Source: Polyangium jinanense (GTDB lineage Bacteria; Myxococcota; Polyangia; Polyangiales; Polyangiaceae). Taken from it: DNA of 64,000 nucleotides. The translations under genes and the position numbers were made by a program. This document shows positions 1 to 9,100 of this stretch, piece by piece. The stretch is taken from contig NZ_JAGTJJ010000058.1 in the NCBI RefSeq assembly GCF_028435365.1, positions 10,454-74,453 of the forward strand, in the 5' to 3' direction. Below the pieces are notes generated by a model. That model was given only the letters and a program-made list of their open reading frames with translations. It did not search any database and was not told the DNA's origin. Each line of letters starts with the position of its first letter. Position 1 is the first letter of the stretch.

Positions 1-534
1 CACCTCGGCGTCCCTTGTTTGGTGCGCGGGCAGGGCATCTTCCCCTGGGTCAACAGCCGCCACAAGCCCCTCGTGATTCACCAGGCTCTCCAGGAAATCG
101 ACACTGAATACGTCTTTTTCGCCGATTCCCGCGACGCCATCCTCGTGGACGATCCGCACCTCGCCCTCGAGCGCTTTGAAAAACTGTTCGACTGCGATTT
201 GCTCTTCAGCGGCGACCGCATCAACTGGCCCTCGCTCAAGGAGTTCCGCCAGTTCGAGTCCTCCCTGCCGGGGGCCAAGGAGTCCGAGTTCCGCTACCTC
301 AACAGCGGCGGGTTCATCGGGCGCACCGCGTATTGCCGCACCTTTTACGCCGACGCGGTCGCGACCGAGCCAGTCGCCGAGATGCCCGATGCCGATCAGG
401 GCGTCCTCAAGAAGATCTTCAGCCGCCATTATCCCCACGTGAAGCTCGATTACCGCTGCGAGCTCTTCCAGAACCTCGGTTTCGTCACCGAGGATCCCTT
501 CGAGATCGTGCCCGAGTCGGCGCCCACGGTATGA
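1..534 (+). CDS. PLOD-like glycosyltransferase, 5' end cut by window
   Basis: The reading frame is open from base 1, so the start lies outside the window; a GTG at 19 is only an internal candidate. The visible part matches the glycosyltransferase domain of lysyl hydroxylase/procollagen glycosyltransferases: FFADSRDAILVDDP (metal/UDP-binding DxD-like region), LLFSGDRINWP, YLNSGGFIG, an acidic DADQ and a final LFQNL. Members of that family transfer a hexose from a UDP-sugar. The stop overlaps the start of the PKS gene by 4 bp (ATGA), so it is probably translated with the biosynthetic operon and may glycosylate its product. Family placement is from motifs; substrate is unknown. Confidence 0.75.
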   Translation, partial: HLGVPCLVRGQGIFPWVNSRHKPLVIHQALQEIDTEYVFFADSRDAILVDDPHLALERFEKLFDCDLLFSGDRINWPSLKEFRQFESSLPGAKESEFRYLNSGGFIGRTAYCRTFYADAVATEPVAEMPDADQGVLKKIFSRHYPHVKLDYRCELFQNLGFVTEDPFEIVPESAPTV

Positions 535-3500
535 GCCCGGCTGAAAAGAACGAGTCCGCCCCGGGCGCGACCGAGCTGTTCGTCTTCTCCGCCCCCTCGC
601 GCGAAGCGCTCCTCGACAAACTCACGGCATGCGACCCTAAGGGCGCGTTCCCGGGCCTCGCTCAGCAGCTCGCTGGGCTCGCCCCCGAGCCCCACCGCGT
701 GGCGATCATCGCCGCCGATTCCGCCGATCTCGCCGCCAAGATCGAGCGCGCGAAGAAGCAACTCGCCGGCGCCGATCGCCCCTTCAACCTGGCCAACGGG
801 GCTTTTTATGGGCGCGCGGACGACGCCGCGGCGCTCGGGCGCACGGCCTTCCTGTTTCCGGGCTTCGGCGCTCAATTTCCCGCCATGCTCGCCGGTCTGC
901 ACGCGCATTTTCCGGTTGTCCGGGCGTGGTTCGACCACATGGAGCCCGAGAGCCGCGATGCGCTGATGCGCAATCCGCTCCTCTTCCCCGCGCCCGCCGG
1001 CCGGGAGGGAGAGACCCCGCGCGAGCCCGACATCGAGGACATCATGAACTCGGTGCTCGTCGCGGATCTCGCCATGTACCGGCTGGTCGCGCACCTGGGC
1101 CTCGGGTGCGACGCCATGGCCGGGCATAGCTTCGGCGAGATCGCCGCCCTGCTCGCCTCGGGGATGGTGGAGGACGACCGGCAGGCGATGCGGCTTTTGC
1201 GCAGCATCACGCGCTCCTTGCGCGAGTACGGTCAGGGGGCCTCCGACGACGGCGAGCCCGCGTATACCATGCTCGCTTTGACCGACGCCTCGCGAAAGGC
1301 GCTGTCGCACCTTTGGACGGGCGAATCGGCCACGGTGTTCCTCTCGCTCGACAACTGCCCGCAGCAAGCCGTTCTCGTCGGCAAACCCGCGGACATCACC
1401 CGCGTCGAGCAGGCCGTGCGCGAACGCGGCGAGATCTGCTTCCGCATCAGCCGCCTCGAATACCCCGTGCACACCCCGGCGCTCGCCATTCCCCGCGACG
1501 AGCTCCGCCGCGTGTTCGATGGAATCGAGATCGGCCCCTCGGCCGTGCGCCCTTATAGCTGCTCCTCGGCCGCGCCTTTCCCTGACCGGCCCGACGAGAT
1601 CCGCGATCTGCTCGCCGCGCAATGGTATACCCCGGTCCGGCTCCGCGAGACGATCGAGCGGCTCCACGCCGACGGGGTCCGTATCTTCATCGAGGTCGGC
1701 CCTGGCGGGCGTCTGACCGGGTTCGTCCGAGATACCTTGCGGGGCAAGGAGTTCCTCGCGCTGCCTGTGTACCAGGGGAGCCGAGGCGCGCTGGTCGAGT
1801 TGCAGATCCTGCTCGCGCAGCTCTTCGTGCGTGGCCATCGGGTCGATCTCCCTCGCCTCTGGGAGGGGCGCGCTCCGGTTGTCATGCCGGAGGGGAGCCG
1901 CGCTCGGGAGACGAGTTTGCCCGCGCCGGTCGCGGCCACGGGGGATCTGCTCTCCCTGCCGCAGGCGAATCGGCGCCGCGCGCTCGTGCAGCTCATCGTC
2001 GAGCGCGCGGCGGAGGTGCTGGAGCTCGGGGGAGCGGACCTCATCGATCCCCGCCGGGGCTTTTTCGAGCTCGGGATGGGCTCGCTCTCGTCCTTGAAGC
2101 TTGTCGATCGGCTGGAAACGAGCCTCGGCATTTCGATTCCCAAGACCGCTGCCTTCGATCATCCGACCCCCGAGGCGCTCGCCGGGTTTTTGAGTGGTCT
2201 GCTCGGCGGGGAGTCCGTGAAAGAATCGCCCCGAGAGGGCGGCGGCGAGGGCGCGGACCTGCACGAGCCCATTGCGATCGTCGGGGTCGCCTGCCGGCTG
2301 CCCGGCGGCGTGCGCACGCCGGAGGCCTTCTGGGATCTGCTCCGGCAGGGCCGCGACGCAATCACCGAGGTCCCACGGGATCGCTGGGATCCCGACGCGC
2401 TCCGCGGCGCCGAGTACGACGTCCCGGCCCCGTCGTGCCTGCGTCATGGCGGCTTTCTCGACGGGATCGACGGATTCGACAGCCTGTTCTTTGGCATCTC
2501 CCCGCTCGAGGCCACGACGCTCGATCCGCAGCAGCGGCTATCGCTCGAGGTCACCTGGGAGGCCCTCGAGCGCGCGGGCCTCGATCCGCGTGGCCTCGCC
2601 GGTTCGCCCACCGGGGTTTTTCTAGGAATCAGCAACAACGATTATGCGGCGCGGCTCTCTCCGCGGGAGCGGCTGCACATCGACGGGTACATCGGCACCG
2701 GCAATGCCCACTCCACCGCCGCGGGGCGTATTGCGTACGTGCTCGGGCTGAACGGGCCCTGCATGGCCGTCGATACCGCGTGCTCGTCCTCGCTCGTCGC
2801 CGTGCACCTCGCCTGCCAGAGCCTCCGGCGGGGCGAGAGCGATCGGGCCATCGCGGGCGGGGTGAGCGTGCTCCTCTCCCCGGAGAGCCACGTTTTTCTG
2901 GCCAAAGCCAGCGCGCTCGCCAAGGACGGGCGCTGCAAGACGTTCGATTCGGCGGCGGACGGGTATGTGCGTTCCGAGGGCTGCGTGATGGTGGTCCTCA
3001 GGCGCCTGCGCGATGCGCTTGCCGCCGGGGACGAGATCCTCGCCGTGATCCGGGGCTCGGCCGTCAATCATGACGGACGCACGAGTGGCTTCACCGTGCC
3101 GAGCGGGCCCTCCCAGGAGGCGGTCGTGCGGCGCGCGCTCGCCGATGCGGGGGTTTTGCCGGAGGAAGTGAGCCACATCGAGGCCCACGGGACGGGGACG
3201 GCGCTCGGGGATCCCATCGAGGTGCGCGCGCTCGGAAACGTATTTGCGGCGTCCCGGTCGCGCGCGCCGCTGCTCCTCGGCTCGGTGAAGACGAACATCG
3301 GCCACCTCGAGGCGGCGGCGGGCGCGGCGGGGCTGCTCAAGCTGGTGCTCGAACTCGGGCACCGGCAGATCGTGCCCCACCTGCATTTGCGTGAAAAGAG
3401 CCCGCGCATCGATTGGGATCGGCTGCCTTTCCGGATCCCCACAGGCGGCGAGCCGTGGGAGAGCGAAGGGCGCCCACGCATCGCGGGGCTCAGCTCCTTC

Positions 3501-6155
3501 GGGATCAGCGGCACCAATGCGCACGTCGTGCTCGCCGAGGCTCCCGTGCGGTCTGCGGAGGCGAACGAGGCGGGCTCGGACAAATCTCATCATCTGCTGG
3601 CCCTGTCGGCGCAGTCGCCGGCCGCCCTTGGCGCGCTTTGCGCGGCGGTCGCGGATAGGCTCACGGAGGAGCCGGCGCCGGATCTCGGCGATGTTTGCTA
3701 TACGAGCCAGGTCGGGCGCGCGCATTTCCAGCACCGGATCGCGGTGGTTGGCGCGAGCCACGCGGAGCTCGTGGCGGCCCTGCGCGAGCCTCCGGGCGAG
3801 CGCGCCGCGCCCGCGCGGGCGAAGACGGCGTTCCTCTTCACCGGCCAGGGTTCGCAATACGTGGGCATGGGGCGGGCGCTTTTCGAGGCCGAGCCCGTCT
3901 TCAGGAAAGCGCTCCTCACGTGCGAAGAGATGCTCCGCCCGCACCTCGAAGAGCCATTGCTCGCGGTGATGTTCGGCGAGAGCGCCGCGCCCGAGGGGCG
4001 CCCGCTGCTCGATCGCACCGCATACGCGCAGCCGGCCATCTTCGCGCTCGAATATGCGCTGTTCGAGCTCCTCTCGTCCTCTGGGATCGAGCCGGATCTG
4101 GTCCTGGGTCACAGCGTCGGAGAGTATGTGGCGGCTTGTGTCGCCGGGGTATTCAGCCTGGAGGAGGGGCTCGGGCTCATCGCGGCGCGGGGGCGGCTCA
4201 TGCAATCGCTACCGGCGGGCGGCGGGATGCTCGCCGTCGCGGCCTCGGAAGAGGAGGTGCGCGCCCGCCTGCCCGAGGGGGCGATGGGCCTGTCGTTCGC
4301 CGCCGTCAATGGTCCGCGGAGCGTGGTGCTTTCCGGCGCGCTCGAGGCCCTCGGCACCGCGGCCGGGGCGCTGCGCGACGCGGGGCTGCGCACGAACGAG
4401 CTTTCAGTCTCGCATGCCTTTCATTCGTCGCTGATGGATCCCATCCTCGACGAGTTCCGCGCCATCGCGTCCCGGGTGACCTATCGGCGCCCGGGTTTGC
4501 CGCTGATCTCGGCCCTCAATGGCAAGCGGGTACAGAACGAGCCGACCTCCCCCGAGCACTGGACCGTTCACCTGCGGCAGCCGGTGCGGTTTTTCGAGGC
4601 CATGCGCGCGGCCCGGAGCGAGGGCGCGGGGGTTTTCCTCGAAATCGGACCGAAGGCGGTGCTGAGCGGCCTCGGGCTGGAATGCCTGCCGGGCGCGGAC
4701 GAACGGAGCTTCATCGCGACGCTCCGCCCGCCGCGCGACGAGCGCGCGCAATTCCTGGAGAGCCTCGGCAAGCTTTACGAGCATGGCCTGGAGATCCGCT
4801 GGGCGCGCCTGCACGAAGGACACACGCGCCGCAAGGCCTCGCTGCCTACCTATCCCTTCCAGCGCGAGCGATACTGGATCGAGCGCCGGCCCGTCCGGGA
4901 GGAGGGGCATCCTTATCGCGCGGAGGCCACGCCTTCGCGGACGCTGCTCGGCGATCGAATGCGTTTGCCCGGACCTTCCCGGACCGTGCGCTTCGAGTCG
5001 CACGTGCGCACCTCGGTGCAGCGTTTCCTCGACGGATATCGGCTCGCCGGCCGGCGCGCGTTGCCGGGCGCGGCGTATCTGGCCATGGCGCTCGCCGCCG
5101 GAGCTACGCTGTTTGCATCCGCGCCCCTCGCCATCGAGGGATTCGCCGTTCGCGCGCCGCTCTGGCTGCACGAAAAGGCGAGCACCGTCGTGCATACCAC
5201 GCTCGATGCGCAGGACGACGGCGCCTACCGGATGCAGATCTTCGCCCTGCGCGAAGGGAGCGAGGGGGGCGCGTCAGAGTGGGTCCTCCACGCGGAGGCC
5301 ACGCTGCGAGCCCTCGCGTCGGGCGAGCCGAGCGATCTCCCCGTCGAGCGGGCGGCGGGCGAGGGGGCGGCCGCCGTTCCGCCGGAGAGGTTTTACGAGG
5401 CAAGTCAGAGGTTCGGCCTCGTGTATGGCGAGGTTTTCCGTGTGATCGAGGCTCTCTCGGTGGGCGCCTCCGAGGTCGTGGTGACGCTCGCGGCGCGCGA
5501 GGTCACGGACCCGGCGACGCGCGAGGATGCGCGGCGCACGACGATGCTCGACGGGTGCTTCCAGGCAATGGGCGCGGCCCTGTTTGCCCAGGGAGGCGAG
5601 GATCTCCTGCTCGAATCCGTCTCGCGATTGTTTTTCCACGGCGGCTCGTTCGAGCGGCTGCGGGTCTTCGGCGCGGCGCGCGAGGGGAAGGCGTCGCTGC
5701 GTGCATGCGAAGCAGACGGGGGCCGCGTGGTCCTCGACATCGACGGCATTCATTACGGCACGGCGCGCGCCCTCGTGGACGAGCCGCGTGGTGAGGGCGA
5801 GGCGGCGGGCGCGCAGGGCGCGTCGATCGTCGAGAGGCTACGCGACGCGCCGGCCGCGGAGCAGCCCGGGGTGATGCGTCATTATCTCGAGCTGCTCGTG
5901 CGCAAGATTCTGCGCCTCGCACAGAACCAAACGCTCGATGCGGATCGGCCCCTGCTCGCGCTGGGCCTCGATTCGATGATGATCGTGCAGCTCCGCGCCC
6001 GGATCCAGCGGGACCTGGGGATCGAGATCCCGATCGCGCGGATCGTGGAGCGACCGACGCTCGTGGGGCTGACGGAGGCTGCATTGCGCGGGCTCTCCGA
6101 GGCCGCGGAGGCGAAGGCCGCCGAGGACGCGCGGTGGGTCGAGGGAGAGTTATGA
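531..6155 (+). CDS. Type I PKS: AT-ACP-KS-AT-DH(inactive?)-ACP
   Basis: 1874 residues. The open frame begins upstream at 333, but ATG 531 is chosen because it overlaps the previous stop and begins the recognisable protein. Domains: AT1 about 103-405 (GHSFGE, Ser200; His314), ACP1 about 485-560 (Ser518 in GMGS rather than GxDS), KS about 579-1003 (Cys751 in DTACSSS, His886, His925), AT2 about 1098-1385 (Ser1195, HAFH 1295-1298, the malonyl-type motif), dehydratase-like double hotdog about 1470-1750, and ACP2 (Ser1815 in GLDS). The DH has Tyr1503 where HxxxGxxxxP needs His, although DxxxQ (Asp1674) remains, so it is probably inactive. No KR is present. It looks like a loading AT-ACP plus one extension module leaving a beta-keto group. 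It is followed by a 4-bp overlap with the NRPS gene. Confidence 0.95.
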   Translation: MSPAEKNESAPGATELFVFSAPSREALLDKLTACDPKGAFPGLAQQLAGLAPEPHRVAIIAADSADLAAKIERAKKQLAGADRPFNLANGAFYGRADDAAALGRTAFLFPGFGAQFPAMLAGLHAHFPVVRAWFDHMEPESRDALMRNPLLFPAPAGREGETPREPDIEDIMNSVLVADLAMYRLVAHLGLGCDAMAGHSFGEIAALLASGMVEDDRQAMRLLRSITRSLREYGQGASDDGEPAYTMLALTDASRKALSHLWTGESATVFLSLDNCPQQAVLVGKPADITRVEQAVRERGEICFRISRLEYPVHTPALAIPRDELRRVFDGIEIGPSAVRPYSCSSAAPFPDRPDEIRDLLAAQWYTPVRLRETIERLHADGVRIFIEVGPGGRLTGFVRDTLRGKEFLALPVYQGSRGALVELQILLAQLFVRGHRVDLPRLWEGRAPVVMPEGSRARETSLPAPVAATGDLLSLPQANRRRALVQLIVERAAEVLELGGADLIDPRRGFFELGMGSLSSLKLVDRLETSLGISIPKTAAFDHPTPEALAGFLSGLLGGESVKESPREGGGEGADLHEPIAIVGVACRLPGGVRTPEAFWDLLRQGRDAITEVPRDRWDPDALRGAEYDVPAPSCLRHGGFLDGIDGFDSLFFGISPLEATTLDPQQRLSLEVTWEALERAGLDPRGLAGSPTGVFLGISNNDYAARLSPRERLHIDGYIGTGNAHSTAAGRIAYVLGLNGPCMAVDTACSSSLVAVHLACQSLRRGESDRAIAGGVSVLLSPESHVFLAKASALAKDGRCKTFDSAADGYVRSEGCVMVVLRRLRDALAAGDEILAVIRGSAVNHDGRTSGFTVPSGPSQEAVVRRALADAGVLPEEVSHIEAHGTGTALGDPIEVRALGNVFAASRSRAPLLLGSVKTNIGHLEAAAGAAGLLKLVLELGHRQIVPHLHLREKSPRIDWDRLPFRIPTGGEPWESEGRPRIAGLSSFGISGTNAHVVLAEAPVRSAEANEAGSDKSHHLLALSAQSPAALGALCAAVADRLTEEPAPDLGDVCYTSQVGRAHFQHRIAVVGASHAELVAALREPPGERAAPARAKTAFLFTGQGSQYVGMGRALFEAEPVFRKALLTCEEMLRPHLEEPLLAVMFGESAAPEGRPLLDRTAYAQPAIFALEYALFELLSSSGIEPDLVLGHSVGEYVAACVAGVFSLEEGLGLIAARGRLMQSLPAGGGMLAVAASEEEVRARLPEGAMGLSFAAVNGPRSVVLSGALEALGTAAGALRDAGLRTNELSVSHAFHSSLMDPILDEFRAIASRVTYRRPGLPLISALNGKRVQNEPTSPEHWTVHLRQPVRFFEAMRAARSEGAGVFLEIGPKAVLSGLGLECLPGADERSFIATLRPPRDERAQFLESLGKLYEHGLEIRWARLHEGHTRRKASLPTYPFQRERYWIERRPVREEGHPYRAEATPSRTLLGDRMRLPGPSRTVRFESHVRTSVQRFLDGYRLAGRRALPGAAYLAMALAAGATLFASAPLAIEGFAVRAPLWLHEKASTVVHTTLDAQDDGAYRMQIFALREGSEGGASEWVLHAEATLRALASGEPSDLPVERAAGEGAAAVPPERFYEASQRFGLVYGEVFRVIEALSVGASEVVVTLAAREVTDPATREDARRTTMLDGCFQAMGAALFAQGGEDLLLESVSRLFFHGGSFERLRVFGAAREGKASLRACEADGGRVVLDIDGIHYGTARALVDEPRGEGEAAGAQGASIVERLRDAPAAEQPGVMRHYLELLVRKILRLAQNQTLDADRPLLALGLDSMMIVQLRARIQRDLGIEIPIARIVERPTLVGLTEAALRGLSEAAEAKAAEDARWVEGEL

Positions 6156-9100
6156 GCGTGATCGAGATGCTGCGGGAGCGGGTGCTCGAGGGCTTCCGCT
6201 TCTGGATCGAGGGCGAGCGGCTGCGTTATCGCGCGCCCCGCGAGGCGGCCACCGAGGCGCGTCTCGCAGAGCTGCGGCAGCACAAGGACGAGATCCTGGA
6301 CGTCCTCCGGCGTTGCCCGGAAAAACTCGAGGTCTGCCCACTCTCGCACGGCCAGCGGGCGCTCTGGTTCTTGTGGCGGCTCTCGCCCGAGAGCAGCACC
6401 TACAACCAATCCGAGCCCTTGCGGATCCGGCGCTCGGTCGATCTCGCCGTCCTGCGAAAGGCCTGCCGCGCGCTGGTCGCGCGCCACCCCATGCTGCGGA
6501 CCACGTTCCGTACCCACCGGGGCGAGCCGATGCAAGAGGTGGGGCCCGCCGGGGACATCGATTGGGCCGAGATCGACGCCTCCTCGTTCGACGAGGCGCG
6601 GCTCGGGGAGGTGATGCGCGATGCGCACCGAGCGCCCTTTGATCTCGAACGGGGTCCGGTGGTGCGGTTCCGCTGCTATACGCGCGCCCCGGATGAGCAC
6701 CTCCTGTTCGTGACGATGCACCATATCGTTTGCGACGGCTGGTCCTTCGCCATTCTCGCGCACGACCTGCCCGTTCTGCTCGACGAAATCGAGGGCCGCG
6801 GCGCGCCGCTGCCGCAGCTCGTTTCCTCGTACCACGATTACGTGCGCTGGCAGCGGGAGATGCTCGCGGGGCCGGAGGGCGAGCGCCTGTGGCAAGCCTG
6901 GAAGCAGGACCTCGCGGGCCCCCTGCCGCCGCTCTCGTTGCCCACGGATTTTCCGCGCCCCGCGATGCAGACGTACCGCGGCGATTCTTGCCCCTTCACG
7001 GTGCCGGACGAGCTCGCCGCGCGCCTGCGCGCGCTCGCGGGTGAGGAGGGCGCGACGCTGCACGCGACGCTTCTGACCGCGTTCCTCGCGCTCCTGTACC
7101 GATATTCGGGGCAAAAGGATCTCGTCATCGGCACGCACACCTCCGGGCGCGGCCGCAATGAGCTCCTGCCCATCGTGGGGTATTTCGTCGATCCGGTGGT
7201 GATCCGGGTGGGCGTCTCCGAGGGCCGCACGTTCCGCGCCTTTTTGCAGGACGTGAAGCGCACGACGCAGCGGGCCCTGGAGAACCGCGATTTCCCATTT
7301 CCCTTGCTGGTGGAAAGGCTACGGCCCGAGCGTGATCCCAGCCGCTCGCCGCTCTTCGACGTGGCCTTCAATCACCTGAGCACCAAGGGCGCAGGGCGCG
7401 ACGGGGCCCTGGAGATCCTGCAGGGGCCGCACGAGGGCAGCAAGTTCGACCTCACCCTCACGGTGATGGATGGCGAGGCGACGATCGCGGGCTCGCTCGA
7501 TTACAACTCGGATCTCTTCCGCAGGGAGACGGCCGCTCGTTTCACCGAGCACCTCGTGCGCCTGCTCGCGAGCGCCGTCGAGGATCCCGAGCGCGCGCTC
7601 GACGATATCGATCTGCTCGGCGAGGGCACAGGCGGGCTGCCGGCCGTGCTGCGGGGACGACCGCAGCGTGATCCACGGGCGCGGTTGCCCTTGCACGCGC
7701 TCATCGAGGAGCAGGTGGCGCGTTCGCCCTCCGCGCCGGCCCTCTCGGCCGGGGGCGTGACGCTGACCTACGCCGAGCTCAATGCCCGCGCCAATGTCGT
7801 CGCGCATCACCTGCGCGCGCTCGGCGTGGGGCGCGACGCCCGCGTGGCCGTGTGCACGGGCCGCTCGGCCGAGGTGATGATCGCCATCCTCGCCATTCTC
7901 AAGGCCGGCGGCGCATACGTGCCGCTCGACCCGGGATATCCCGGCGATCTGCTCGCGTACATGCTGAAGCAGGCCGGCGTCACGGTCGTCCTCACGCAAC
8001 GGGCATTCGTCGGGGCCCTGCCGGCAAGCGAGGCGCGCGTTGTGTGCGTCGAGGAGGTGAGCGGGTATCCCGAGACAAACCCGGAGCCGCTCTCCGGTCC
8101 GGAGGACCTCGTTTACGTGATGTTCACCTCGGGGTCGACGGGGCGGCCCAAGGGCGTGGCCATCGAGCATCGCTCGCTCACGAATTACGTGTTGAGCATG
8201 ATCGAGGATCTCGCGATGGAGCCGGGGAGCCGCTTCGCGCTGGTGTCCACGATCAGCGCGGATCTCGGGAACACGGTGGTGTTTCCCTCGCTGTGCACGG
8301 GCGGATGTCTGCACGTGGTGCCCGAGGAGGCGCTCGTCGACAGCGCGGGGTTCGGGCGGTATGTCACGGAAAACCAGATCGATTACCTGAAGATCGTCCC
8401 CTCGCACCTCGCCGCCCTGACCGAGGCGAGCCTCGCGGGGCTGCCGCGCAAAGCGGTGTTCCTGGGCGGCGAGCCTTCGCCGCTGCGGTGGGTCGAGCGG
8501 CTCGCGTCGCTGTCGGAATGCAGGTTCTTCAACCATTACGGCCCCACGGAGACCACGGTAGGGGTTTTGACGTACCGCTTCGAGCCCGCCGAGATGCCCC
8601 TGCCGGCGGCGATCCTGCCCTTGCGTACGCCGGTCGCGGACGCGACGATTCATCTGCTCGACGCGCGCATGCGAGCCGTGCCGCCCGGGGTAGCCGGCGA
8701 GCTCTACGTGGGCGGCACCTGCGTGGCCCGGGGCTATATCAATGACCCCGAGCGCACGCGCGAGCGCTTCGTGCGGGATCCAATGGGCAGCGGCGCGCTG
8801 CTCTATCGCACGGGGGATCTGGCGCGGCAGCTCCCCACGGGGGATATCGAGATTCTCGGCCGGCAGGATCGGCAGATCAAGCTGCGCGGGTATCGCATCG
8901 AGCTCGGGCAGATCGAGTCCATCCTGCGCAAGGATCCGCGTGTGCAGCAATGTGCTGTGTTGCCCGACGTGGACGGGCCGCGGGCGAGCCGGCTGATTGC
9001 ATACGTGGTGCCCGCCGGCGAGGCGCGGGGCGAGGGCGCGCCGAGCGGCGAGGAGCTCTGGGCCGAGCTGCGGGCGCTCGTCGAGCAGCAGGTGCCGCGT

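Noticed and set aside
333..530. N-terminal extension of the PKS frame
   Set aside because: Arg-rich, out of frame over the glycosyltransferase; ATG 531 overlaps the previous stop.
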